Shown here piece after piece: positions 56,077 to 64,000 of a stretch of 64,000 nt of DNA (position 1 is the stretch's first letter; every line of letters starts with the position of its first letter). The stretch comes from Streptomyces diastatochromogenes. GTDB taxonomy: Bacteria; Actinomycetota; Actinomycetes; Streptomycetales; Streptomycetaceae. Below the pieces are notes generated by a model, which did not search any database, was not told the DNA's origin, and saw only the letters and a list, made by a program, of their open reading frames with translations. Both the position numbers and the translations under genes were made by a program. Location of the stretch: assembly GCF_002242805.1 (NCBI RefSeq), contig NZ_MCGQ01000010.1:256726-320725 (forward strand), in the 5' to 3' direction.

Positions 56077-57603
56077 TCAGTCCAGCGCGCAGCCGCTCGT
56101 GGCCGCCGGCAGCGGCGCCGGCACCCCGACCGTCGGCAGCCCGAGCATCACGCCGGCCGGCTTCGCGGCCTGAGCCGCGTTCCGCTTCTCCCACGCGTCG
56201 CCCGCGCGCGTAGGGCGCACGGCGAGGACGGGGCCCTCGGCGAGGAGGTGGTGCGGGGCGGCGTACGTCACCTCGACGGTGACCACGTCGCCGGGGCGGA
56301 CCTCCTGCTCCGGCTTGGTGAAGTGGACCAGGCGGTTGTCGGGGGCGCGGCCGGAGAGGCGGTGGGTGGCGCCGTCCTTGCGGCCCTCGCCCTCGGCGAC
56401 CATCAGCTCCAGGGTGCGGCCGACCTGCTTCTTGTTCTCGTCCCAGGAGATCTCCTCCTGGAGGGCGACGAGCCGCTCGTAGCGCGCCTGGACGACCTCC
56501 TTGGGGATCTGGTCGTCCATGGTGGCGGCGGGGGTGCCGGGCCGCTTGGAGTACTGGAAGGTGAACGCCTGCGTGAAGCGCGCCTCGCGGACGACGTGGA
56601 GGGTCTGCTCGAAGTCCTCCTCCGTCTCCCCCGGGAAGCCCACGATGATGTCGGTGGTGATCGCGGCGTGCGGGATGGCGGCCCGTACCTTCTCGATGAT
56701 CCCGAGGTAGCGGTCCTGCCGGTAGGAGCGGCGCATCGCCTTCAGGACGGTGTCCGAGCCGGACTGGAGCGGCATGTGCAGCTGCGGCATGACGTTCGGC
56801 GTCTCGGCCATGGCGGCGATGACGTCGTCGGTGAAGTCGCGCGGGTGCGGGGAGGTGAAGCGGACCCGCTCCAGGCCCTCGATGGAGCCGCAGGCGCGCA
56901 GCAGCTTGCTGAAGGCCTCGCGGTCGCCGATGTCGGAGCCGTAGGCGTTGACGTTCTGCCCGAGCAGCGTGATCTCGGAGACGCCCTCGGCGACCAGTGC
57001 CTCGATCTCGGCGAGGATGTCGCCGGTGCGGCGGTCCTTCTCCTTGCCGCGCAGGGCCGGGACGATGCAGAAGGTGCAGGTGTTGTTGCAGCCGACGGAG
57101 ATGGAGACCCAGGCCGCGTAGGCGCTCTCGCGCCGGGTCGGCAGCGTGGAGGGGAACGCCTCCAGGGACTCGGCGATCTCGACCTGCGCCTCTTCCTGGA
57201 CGCGGGCGCGCTCCAGCAGGACGGGCAGCTTGCCGATGTTGTGCGTGCCGAAGACGACGTCCACCCAGGGCGCCTTCTTCACGATGGTGTCGCGGTCCTT
57301 CTGCGCCAGACAGCCGCCGACCGCGATCTGCATACCGGGGCGGCTCGCCTTCCTGGGCGCGAGGCGGCCGAGGTTGCCGTAGAGCCGGTTGTCGGCGTTC
57401 TCGCGCACCGCACAGGTGTTGAAGACGACGACGTCGGCGTCGCCGTCCGACCCCTCCGGGGCCCTTACGTACCCGGCGTCCTCCAGCAGGCCGGCCAGTC
57501 GCTCCGAGTCGTGGACGTTCATCTGGCATCCGTACGTGCGGATCTCGTAGCTCTTGGGTGCGGGCACGTCCACTGCGGGGCTCCGGTCGCTGCTGCTGGT
57601 CAT
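56077..57603 (-). CDS. miaB: tRNA-2-methylthio-N6-dimethylallyladenosine synthase
   Basis: 508 residues. Radical SAM methylthiotransferase acting on i6A37. The N-terminal UPF0004 domain has three Fe-S cysteines in [30 protein letters not shown] and VGGCLAQKD; the radical SAM cluster is [15 protein letters not shown]. The TRAM domain is near residue 410 (VGRTLELMV). Length is typical. It works after MiaA. The C-terminal ~45 residues vary. Confidence 0.96.
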   Translation of the reverse strand: MTSSSDRSPAVDVPAPKSYEIRTYGCQMNVHDSERLAGLLEDAGYVRAPEGSDGDADVVVFNTCAVRENADNRLYGNLGRLAPRKASRPGMQIAVGGCLAQKDRDTIVKKAPWVDVVFGTHNIGKLPVLLERARVQEEAQVEIAESLEAFPSTLPTRRESAYAAWVSISVGCNNTCTFCIVPALRGKEKDRRTGDILAEIEALVAEGVSEITLLGQNVNAYGSDIGDREAFSKLLRACGSIEGLERVRFTSPHPRDFTDDVIAAMAETPNVMPQLHMPLQSGSDTVLKAMRRSYRQDRYLGIIEKVRAAIPHAAITTDIIVGFPGETEEDFEQTLHVVREARFTQAFTFQYSKRPGTPAATMDDQIPKEVVQARYERLVALQEEISWDENKKQVGRTLELMVAEGEGRKDGATHRLSGRAPDNRLVHFTKPEQEVRPGDVVTVEVTYAAPHHLLAEGPVLAVRPTRAGDAWEKRNAAQAAKPAGVMLGLPTVGVPAPLPAATSGCALD

Positions 57604-57703
57604 GGGTCAAGGGTAGGCGCTGTCGGAGAGAGCCCCGTCCCGCTCCGCGGAGGGGAGGATTCCGGGGCGGTGGTCCACAATCGAGGACCCTGGCACCGCC
57701 CCT

Positions 57704-57892
57704 GATGCGTGTCCGCCACCTCGTCGCCCTGGGACCGCTGCTCGGCATGCCCGACCCGAGTCGCCGTACCGGCCGGACGACGACCGCATCGTCGACCTCT
57801 CCGTGCATCGCCACGTGGACGACACGCTGGTCCACGATGTCGTGGTCACCGGATGGTGGGGCCAGCCGTCCAGCATGGCGCGCCTCAGGTGA
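57704..57892 (+). pseudogene. Possible gene remnant after miaB
   Basis: A short stretch with Streptomyces-like codon use but in two frames: MRVRHLVALGPLLGMPDPS in one, then RPDDDRIVDLSVHRHVDD ending TGWWGQPSS to a stop at 57890 in another. One frameshift would join them. No homology recognised; it may be the end of a lost gene. It lies between miaB and the broken P450. Confidence 0.3.
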
Positions 57893-59175
57893 GCGGCGTT
57901 CCCAAGGTCGCCGGTGCAGGGCCGTCGGGGCGGACGGTGATGCCGTGGACCGCCTTGGTGGGGGTGGACCGGAAGACGGGGGTGTGCAGGGGCAGCAGGT
58001 GTTCGAGCAGGGTGGTGGACTCGCGGAGTGCGAACTGCATGCCGAGGCAGGCGCGGGGGCCGATACCGAAGGGGTAGTAGGCGCCCTGGGGTGGCTGGCG
58101 CGGCCCTCCGGGGTGAGGAAGCGCCGGGGGGAGAAGCGGACCGGGTCCGGCCACAGAGCGGGGTCGCGGTGGGTGAGGTAGGGGCAGACCAGGAGGTCGA
58201 TCCCCCTCGGCGGCGTGGCGGGGCAGGAGCCAGGCGGAGGGGTAGAGCCGGAGGGTCTCGTGGACCAGCGCCTGAAGGGCCGGCGGCGCCCCGGTGAGCC
58301 GTCGGGGCCGGCGGCGAGGGCTACTGACGGGCGGCGGGGTGCCGGTCGAGGAGTAGGTACAGCCAGGTCAGAGCGGTGGCCGTGGTCTCGTGTCCAGCCA
58401 AGAGCAGCGTGACCAGTTCGTCGCGGATCAGCCGGTCGGTGTACTCGGGGTGCTCGGTGACGGCGTCGAGCAGGACGTGCAGCAGACCCGGGCCGTCGGG
58501 GCCGCTGTCCCCGCTGCGGGCGGCCTCGGCGGCGTGCCGGGCGACCGCGTCGATCCGGGCCAGATCGGCGACTACGGCCTTCTGCGCGTCGGTGTGGTCC
58601 GCGGGCAGCGTCGGCAGGGCGGCGGCGACGGCGGCCAGTTCGCGTTCCGTCGCGTCGTCGAGGGGATGCCCGGTGAGCGAGCGCCGGATGGCGTCCAGCG
58701 CGAAGCGGCGCATCTCCTGCCCGACGTCGAAGGTCTGCCCGGTATGGGCGCACCCGGCCCAGCGTCCGGCGGTGGTCCGGGCGGCCGGGGTGATCCGCCC
58801 TTCGTAACGGCGCATCCCGGTACCAGTGAACTGGGCCTGCAGCAGTCGGCGTTGCCGCTTCCAGGCGGTGCCGGTGGCGGCCAGGACACCGTCGCCGATC
58901 AGCAGCCGCGCCCGGTGGGAGCGCTTGACGTAGCGCTCCAGGTGCCGGGCGAGGAGGTGCTGGACGGCCTGCGGGTCGGTGACGAGAACGGTGGGGTCCG
59001 GTCCGAGGCGGAAGGCGGCGACGCCGCCCGACCGCGCGCGCACGCGGGACAGCAGGTCGACGAGTTCGCCCCCGTCCGAACGCCACCGCTCGACGAGCGC
59101 GGGCTCGACCTCGGGGACCAGCCGCCACCTCCCGGGAGCATCCGGAAGGGAGCCGGGACCGGTTTTGCCGTCCAT
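57885..59175 (-). pseudogene. Cytochrome P450, disrupted by several frameshifts
   Basis: The first 284 residues are intact: SHRARLLIGDGVLAATG, WKRQRRLLQAQFTGTGM and the I-helix oxygen-binding motif AGHETTATALTW, ending in a stop at 58321-58323. The rest of the enzyme continues in other frames: ETLRLYP (ExxR), PYLTHRDPALWPDPVRF, and finally the haem loop FGIGPRACLGMQFALRE, ending at 57885. At least four frame changes lie in about 175 bases (58150-58325), near short G or C runs. Either the gene has decayed or this stretch has sequencing errors. It is preceded by a membrane gene on the same strand. Confidence 0.85.
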
Positions 59176-59190
59176 GTTTCTGTCTCCTGG

Positions 59191-59569
59191 TCAGCGCACC
59201 TTGCGGGGGTGTCGCTCCGCCCACGCTCCGGCTTCTTCCCGCCGTGGAGGGGCCCTCGTGCGGGCGCTGGCCGACGCCGTCGGCGATGAACATCAGCATC
59301 GCCGCCAGCAAGACCACCAGCCCGACCGAGAAGGGGGCCCAGCCGCGAACCAGTCCGCGGCTGACGTCGTCCCTGAAGCGGAACATCCTTTGGTTCACGA
59401 CTCGGCGGTGGTAGTCCGGGTCCTTCCACAACCGCTGGGCACGCCAGGCGGAGAAACAGGCGCTGCCGCCCCAGAAGATCAGAAGAAGGATCCCCACAAC
59501 AATCACTCCGAAGCAGAACCAGCCGGCGATGTCGGTGATGGCATGGTTGACGCGGCTGCTGGAGAACAC
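59191..59569 (-). CDS. Small two-helix membrane protein, probably frameshifted at its end
   Basis: About 125 codons. The N-terminal ~95 codons look real: two hydrophobic helices (GWFCFGVIVVGILLLIFW and WAPFSVGLVVLLAAMLMFIA) flank a basic region WRAQRLWKDPDYHRR. Beyond about 59280 the frame has no natural end and runs on, while another frame encodes RREEAGAWAERHPRKVR and stops at 59191, 15 bases before the P450 start; one frameshift would fix this. GTG at 59569 lacks a ribosome site. It is upstream of the P450 and near the 24-bp repeats. Function unknown. Confidence 0.45.
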
Positions 59570-59579
59570 AGCGACAGTC

Positions 59580-59675
59580 GATGTGACCGCCGCAATAACA
59601 GCCGGTGTGACCGCCGTAATAACAGCCGGTGTGACCGCCGTAATAACAGCCGGTGTGACCGCCGTAATATTCGGT
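59580..59675. repeat. Four 24-bp tandem repeats before an apparently leaderless gene
   Basis: Units at 59580-59603, 59604-59627, 59628-59651 and 59652-59675, sharing GTGACCGCCG and TAAT. Units 2 and 3 are identical; unit 1 differs at two positions and unit 4 changes at its end to TAATATTCGGT. They fill the gap between divergent genes (59569 minus, 59677 plus). No spacers, so it is not a CRISPR array. Confidence 0.9.
59665..59670 (+). promoter_or_regulatory. Candidate -10 element for the leaderless gene
   Basis: TAATAT at 59665-59670, six bases before the ATG at 59677, matches the -10 consensus and would put the start of transcription at or next to the A of the ATG. No ribosome site lies in between. 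The -10 arises from the variant end of the fourth repeat. No clear -35. Confidence 0.45.
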
Positions 59676-59676
59676 C

Positions 59677-60213
59677 ATGAACGACGACTGGTTCGAGGTG
59701 GACGAGGGCGAGCTGAGCCCCCCACACACCACCCTGGTGAGTATCGTCCGCAACTCCGCACGCGCGTGGCCCGAATGCCCGCCCGACGCGACTGCTGTGC
59801 TCGTCTTCCCCGCTGACGAAGAGGAGGAAGAGGACGCGCGCGCCCCTCGCGACGCCTACGATGCCGCATGGGACGAGGCGTTCGCCGCCGGGCAGGCGGT
59901 GCTCACGCTGATCGTGGACCTCAGGCACCGGGACCAGAAGCTGGTCGTCATGACGCTGGGCGCGACCGTGGCCGGTGACCGCCTCTTCTGCAGCGAGCGG
60001 AACAGCAGCACGTACCACCCCGAGCCGATCACGGACATCGAGCCGCTGGAGGCGACCGGATCGCCCGAGGAACTGGGCAGGATCGCCGCCGACTGGTTCG
60101 AGGAGATCGTCAGCCGTTCCATGATCGAGCTGGACCGTAAACCCTGGCCCCGTTCCTTCGTCCCGAAAGGTACCCCCCTCCCCCACGGGCACCGCTGGGT
60201 CCGGAACCCGTGA
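59677..60213 (+). CDS. Acidic protein of unknown function, leaderless mRNA likely
   Basis: 178 residues, high third-position GC. Sequence is acidic (MNDDWFEVDEGEL; a run of five Glu near residue 50). A strand-like segment AVLTLIVDLRHRDQKLVVMT follows, and the end has SPEELGRIAADWFEEIVSR, resembling tails of short Streptomyces hypotheticals. No family is recognised. It converges on the RHS gene with a terminator hairpin between them. It could be an immunity protein for the RHS toxin by position and size, but it is oriented the wrong way for the usual operon. Confidence 0.75.
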   Translation: MNDDWFEVDEGELSPPHTTLVSIVRNSARAWPECPPDATAVLVFPADEEEEEDARAPRDAYDAAWDEAFAAGQAVLTLIVDLRHRDQKLVVMTLGATVAGDRLFCSERNSSTYHPEPITDIEPLEATGSPEELGRIAADWFEEIVSRSMIELDRKPWPRSFVPKGTPLPHGHRWVRNP

Positions 60214-60216
60214 CGC

Positions 60217-60257
60217 CGCGGGCGGCGCCCCTCCGAGTGGAGAGGGGGCCGCCCGCG
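60217..60257. terminator. Terminator between the unknown gene and the RHS gene
   Basis: 10-bp perfect outer arms (60217-60226 and 60248-60257) with an inner 6-bp CCCCTC/GAGGGG stem and one bulge, in an 81-bp convergent gap. Confidence 0.8.
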
Positions 60258-60294
60258 ACGCGCTACGGAGATGGACGGCTGACCGTCCGCACGG

Positions 60295-63200
60295 TCACTC
60301 GTCCTCCAGGCCCATCTCGAAGCCCTCGAGCAGAGCCTCCGATTCGGCCATGGACTCCGCTTGCGCCTCGGCCTGTGCCTCTGCCTGTGCTTCCGCCTCG
60401 GCCTCGCCGCCGGCGTCCGCACCGCTCTCGGCCATCTGCTGGAGCCAGAGCCGGCCGCCCTCGCGCATCTTGGCACCCGACGCCTCGAACTGCTCCAGCT
60501 CGCGACTCTGCTGGCACCGGGTACACACGCTCACTTCCGCCCCGTCGCGGGCACCCACCGCCTCGGTGTACTGCAGGTCCTCCTTCTCCGAACCGTTCGC
60601 CGCGGCCTCCATGTCGCAGTGGTCCTCGGCGCAGAAGTCCCCGGGGCCTCTCCGGCCCGCCTTGTAGGCCGCCCAGTAGATCATCTTCTTCTTCTCGTCC
60701 CAGGCAACGGTGATCGTGGCGAACCTGTTGAGCTGGTTCTTGCTCAACTCGCCTTCGTCAGCGAGCGCCTGGAGCCGTGCGTACACCGCGGAGCGGATCT
60801 GCCGCGAGGCATTGAGATAGTCCTGCGTCTCCCACTTCTGATCCTCGACGGCGATGGCACCGCTCACGGTGTTTTTGCCGCTGATCGAAAGGATGTATTT
60901 GTCCCTGCCCCATCCGGCAGCCGCCGCCAGTGCCGTCACGGCAGCCGAGTTGAGGTAGCTGGGCTTCAGCTTGGGGTTGTAGTGCGAACAGTTGTTCGCG
61001 TTGCAGAGGTCGCCGAAGCCCTGCTCGTTCGCGAGTTGCTGCGAGACGGGGGTGCCGCCCTTGAGCGGCTTGTTCATCGTCGGGTCGGCCCACCAGTTGT
61101 CCAGTCCGGTGGGGTCATAGCCGGAAAGCGGGTTGTCGGAGGCGTAGGCGTAGCCGCCGAGTTCCTGGGGGCTGGTGGCTTCGAAGACGGGGTCGACGCT
61201 GATGAAGGCGCCGAGAGCAGGGTCGTACTTGCGGGCGCCGACATCGGTGTAGCCGGTGGTCGTGTCCTGCGGTTTGCCGAGGAAGGAGTGGCTGGGGTCG
61301 GGCCAGGCGGTGGTGTTGGCGCTGGAACGTGGTTGGCCGTAGGGGGTGTACTGCCGGCGTGCGACCTGCTGGGTGGTGGCGTCCATGGCCAGGGTCGCGG
61401 TCCCATGGGCGTCACTGAAGAGATACTTCAGTCCTCCGCCGGAGAGGCTGGAGCGGACGGCCACCGGGGCACCCGCGCCGCCGTGGCTGTAGGTGCGGAC
61501 CCCGCCGAGCAGAACGTTCGGGGTCACACTGGTGTTGACGATGATCTCTGTGTCGCCGGCGAAGAGGGTGGTCTGGCCGGGGTCGCGACGGATGAGCTGG
61601 TTGCCGTCGGCGTCGTACAGGTACTTGGTCGTGGTGGGGCCGGCACCCGTGGTGTCGATCTGGGCGAGGTGGTTCTCGTCGTCCCAGGTCAGGGTCTGGC
61701 CGGGGCCGCTGGCTGGGGTGCGGGTGTGGAGGTTGCCGTTCTCGTCGTAGGCGAAGTTGGTGGGGTTGGTGCCTCCGGTGGTGGCGGTCAGGGTGTGCGG
61801 CTGGGTGCCGGTGGTGTTGCAGCCGGTGGTGCAGCCGTCGGTGTAGTTGGTGGTGGCCGTGGTGCCGGTGCCGCCGATGGCGTGGTCGACGCTCTGCTTG
61901 CGGTTGCCGATCGCGTCGTAGCCGAAGGACTGCCAGTACGAGCCCGGCGAGGTGGTCAGGGTGCTGCTGGTGGGCGGGTTGGCGGCGCAGTTGTCGTTGG
62001 CGGTCCAGGCGTCGGTGAGCCGGTCGAGCGTGTCGTAGGAGTAGCACTGCTGGTCGGTGACGGTGTTGCCGGTCTCCGACTGCTGGTCGGTGGTGGAGGT
62101 GGGGTTTCCTGCGGCGTCGTAGGTGTACTTGGTGTCGTCCACCGTCGGACCGGGAGCCTGGGTCCGCTCGATGAGGCGGTCGGTGAGCCGGCGGGTCTGG
62201 TCGTCGTAGGAGTACGTCGCCCAGGCCGGGTTGGTCGAAGCGCCGAACGTCAGCCGCGAGGGTTCCCCGTAGTTGGTGTAGACGGAGGCACCGACGTAGG
62301 TGTTGATGCTGCTGCCGGTCGTGGTCGGGTTGCCCAGCGCGTCGCGGCCGTAGGTGATGACCTCGCTGTTCAGGCCCTGAGTACGCGGGGCGGACTCGGT
62401 TTTCAGCAGCTGGTCGTTGGTGCTGTAGGTGTAGGTCGTCGTGTACGTGGACGGCAGCGGCGCCTCGGACGCCGGCAGGGTGATCTTCGTGCCGGTCGGC
62501 TTGCCGAGGCTGGTGTAGCCGGTGACGCCGACCGTGTAGCCGCCGCTCACCCCCTGCACGTACCGGGTGGAGGAGGTCGGCAGGCCGATCCGAAGGGTGT
62601 CGTAGGTCCACTCGGCGAACTTGAAGTCGGACTTGGCCTTGTCCGTGCCGGTGAGCTTGCGGCCGAGCAGGTCGTAGGTGTAGTCGAGTTCGACCTTCTT
62701 GGCGTCTGTGGTCGAGATCAGGTTGCCTGCGTCGTCATAGCCGTAGCTGCTGCCGCCCGCGTCCGGATCGGTCTGGGACTTCTTGCGGCCCAGCAGGTCG
62801 TAGTCGAACGTCCAATTCGTTTTGTCCGGTCCGGTGACCCGGGTCTGCTGTCCGGCTGGGTTGTAGCCGTAGGTGGTGGCTGAGGTGGTGCCGCCGGTGG
62901 TGGTGAAGCCGGTGGCCGCGGATCCGGAGACCGTGGGCGCGGCGGTGTACTGGTCCAGCTCGGTGGTCTGCCCACGGGCGTTGGTGACCGTGGTGGTGGC
63001 GACCCCGCCCTTGGGCGGTAGCACGGTGGTCTTGTCCCCGGTGAAGGCGGTGGTCGCCGTCCAGGTCTTGGCGCCGTCGTGCTCCTCGGTGACGAGGTCG
63101 GCGCGGCCCATGCCGTCGTGGTCGGTGACGGTGGTGTCGGGGATGGACACCTGGGAGACGGAGATCAGCTTGCTTCCGGGGTTGCCCGAGACGTTGTAGG

Positions 63201-64000
63201 CGTTGTTGGCGACGACCGCCCAGCCGTGCGAGTCGTATTGGGTGTCGGAGACCGTGGTGCTGGAGTTCTCCGCTGTCGCCTGGACCTGAAGCGGACGGAG
63301 CATCGCGTCGTACAGCGTCTCGCTCGTGCTGTAACTGCCGTTGTCCAGCAGCGTGTTGGTCGCAACGGTCGAGGGGGCCGACTGGGCCAGGTTGTAGGAG
63401 TAGGTCATGCTGGCCGGCGCGCTGTTGGCCTTGATCTCATTGGGCAGCCACACGGCCGTCAGACGGCCGAGCGCGTCGTACGACAGCGAGGTCAGCAGGC
63501 CGCCCGCGTCCTTCTTGGCGGTCGGCAGGGCACGAGCCGGGTCCAACGTGCTGGTGGCGACCTGGCAGTCCTTGGAACTTGTGCTGCTGACCGTGCAAGC
63601 GGCTCCGGGCGTGACCTGGACGGCGGTGACCACGTCGGTCGGAAGCTCACCGGCGGCCGGGGTGTAGCCGGTGACCACGCTCTGGGACAGGCTCGTACCG
63701 TCCGGAGCGGTGGAGTGGGGCGTGCGCGTCACCTGGGTGATACGGCCGTAGTCGTCGTACTTGGTGATGGCCGTGTCCATGAACGTGGTCGCGGTGGCGC
63801 CGGAGGCGGCGGACGCCTTCTGGACCAGGGTCGCGTCACCGGTCGTGGGCAGGTCCGGGTTCGACCGGCCGTCGCCGTCGTAACCGAAGGCCTTGTTGTC
63901 GTAGGAGGTACGGAGGTCGGAGACGAGCGTGCCGCTTGGGGTGGCACCGGCGCTGGAGCAGTCCTGGGCCGTGGTGATGACCTCCGCCGGCAGCACCAGG
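60295..64000 (-). CDS. RHS/YD-repeat protein with deaminase-like C-terminal toxin domain, 5' end outside window
   Basis: At least 1233 codons visible; the start lies beyond base 64000. Most is YD repeats (e.g. YDALGRLTAVW, YDLLGRKKSQTDPDAG, YDDAGNLISTTD) ending in the RHS core motif ARKYDPALGAFISVDPVF and the DPTGL junction at residue ~965, after which the toxin region starts (61101 downward). The C-terminal 268 residues include FCAEDHCDMEAA and VSVCTRCQ, a CAE...CxxC pattern as in cytidine deaminases, and an Ala/Glu/Gln-rich tail. RHS proteins are secreted or surface-exposed and deliver C-terminal toxins to competitors. No same-strand immunity gene is seen immediately downstream. Confidence 0.9.
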   Translation of the reverse strand, partial: LVLPAEVITTAQDCSSAGATPSGTLVSDLRTSYDNKAFGYDGDGRSNPDLPTTGDATLVQKASAASGATATTFMDTAITKYDDYGRITQVTRTPHSTAPDGTSLSQSVVTGYTPAAGELPTDVVTAVQVTPGAACTVSSTSSKDCQVATSTLDPARALPTAKKDAGGLLTSLSYDALGRLTAVWLPNEIKANSAPASMTYSYNLAQSAPSTVATNTLLDNGSYSTSETLYDAMLRPLQVQATAENSSTTVSDTQYDSHGWAVVANNAYNVSGNPGSKLISVSQVSIPDTTVTDHDGMGRADLVTEEHDGAKTWTATTAFTGDKTTVLPPKGGVATTTVTNARGQTTELDQYTAAPTVSGSAATGFTTTGGTTSATTYGYNPAGQQTRVTGPDKTNWTFDYDLLGRKKSQTDPDAGGSSYGYDDAGNLISTTDAKKVELDYTYDLLGRKLTGTDKAKSDFKFAEWTYDTLRIGLPTSSTRYVQGVSGGYTVGVTGYTSLGKPTGTKITLPASEAPLPSTYTTTYTYSTNDQLLKTESAPRTQGLNSEVITYGRDALGNPTTTGSSINTYVGASVYTNYGEPSRLTFGASTNPAWATYSYDDQTRRLTDRLIERTQAPGPTVDDTKYTYDAAGNPTSTTDQQSETGNTVTDQQCYSYDTLDRLTDAWTANDNCAANPPTSSTLTTSPGSYWQSFGYDAIGNRKQSVDHAIGGTGTTATTNYTDGCTTGCNTTGTQPHTLTATTGGTNPTNFAYDENGNLHTRTPASGPGQTLTWDDENHLAQIDTTGAGPTTTKYLYDADGNQLIRRDPGQTTLFAGDTEIIVNTSVTPNVLLGGVRTYSHGGAGAPVAVRSSLSGGGLKYLFSDAHGTATLAMDATTQQVARRQYTPYGQPRSSANTTAWPDPSHSFLGKPQDTTTGYTDVGARKYDPALGAFISVDPVFEATSPQELGGYAYASDNPLSGYDPTGLDNWWADPTMNKPLKGGTPVSQQLANEQGFGDLCNANNCSHYNPKLKPSYLNSAAVTALAAAAGWGRDKYILSISGKNTVSGAIAVEDQKWETQDYLNASRQIRSAVYARLQALADEGELSKNQLNRFATITVAWDEKKKMIYWAAYKAGRRGPGDFCAEDHCDMEAAANGSEKEDLQYTEAVGARDGAEVSVCTRCQQSRELEQFEASGAKMREGGRLWLQQMAESGADAGGEAEAEAQAEAQAEAQAESMAESEALLEGFEMGLEDE

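Noticed and set aside
56051..59569. A single reading frame of about 1170 codons on the minus strand covering miaB, the P450 and the membrane gene
   Set aside because: It is an artefact of high GC: it overlaps miaB and the P450 in other frames, and only its first ~95 codons and one short P450 piece are protein-like.
59580..59675. CRISPR-like array of 24-bp repeats
   Set aside because: Units are contiguous with no spacers and there are no cas genes.
59503..60192. Minus-strand ORF of 229 codons opposite the 59677 gene, reading RRSHRLLL-type repeats
   Set aside because: The plus-strand frame has the Streptomyces GC3 pattern; the repeat peptides are just the translated 24-bp DNA repeat.

Overview
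The window is a very GC-rich actinobacterial chromosome segment, almost certainly from Streptomyces. The evidence is strong third-position GC bias, frequent GTG starts with GGAGG-type ribosome sites, and gene order: parE, a zinc-ribbon gene, the principal sigma gene hrdB, the sporulation regulator whiH, nrdRJ, lexA, dinG, hflX, rshA, dapF, miaA and miaB appear in the order known from the central part of Streptomyces chromosomes. No rRNA, tRNA, CRISPR array or insertion sequence was seen.

Layout. 0-5.2 kb: the end of a CitB-type response regulator, then a minus-strand run of small membrane protein, NarL-type two-component pair, DUF485 protein and an ActP-type solute:sodium symporter. 5.5-15 kb: parE, a small zinc-ribbon protein, a secreted trypsin, hrdB, whiH and a fused ABC ATPase-permease. 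15-25 kb: NUDIX-winged helix protein, glycogen-debranching-like protein, DUF4192 protein, a RecQ helicase fused to a phosphoribosyltransferase-like domain, two conserved unknowns and RNase HII. 25-31 kb: a TetR/MFS efflux pair with two near-perfect operators, ADP-ribosylglycohydrolase, histidine phosphatase, a DUF4937-like protein, TerD and DUF2785. 31-38.5 kb: DNA precursor supply and the SOS response (nrdR-nrdJ with paired NrdR boxes, lexA with its own SOS box, and dinG preceded by a G-quadruplex-type repeat). 38.7-43.2 kb: a three-gene NRPS-independent siderophore operon. 43.5-46 kb: tandem lipoprotein trypsin-like proteases. 46-57.6 kb: hflX, M1 peptidase, rshA, dapF, miaA, two 90-codon genes, a LigB-like protein and miaB.

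The accessory part is 57.6-64 kb. It holds a cytochrome P450 broken by several frameshifts, a membrane gene that also seems frameshifted, four 24-bp tandem repeats that run into the start of an apparently leaderless unknown gene, and the 3' part of a large RHS/YD-repeat gene. The RHS C-terminal region carries a CAE...CxxC pattern like that of cytidine deaminases, which makes it a candidate polymorphic deaminase toxin. This is the most interesting part of the window.

Much of the core region concerns growth control, DNA metabolism and stress: principal sigma factor, (p)ppGpp enzyme, topoisomerase IV, SOS repressor, B12-dependent ribonucleotide reductase with its repressor, tRNA A37 modification and ribosome rescue by HflX. 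All calls rest on reading the sequence and on knowledge of the families. No database search was run.
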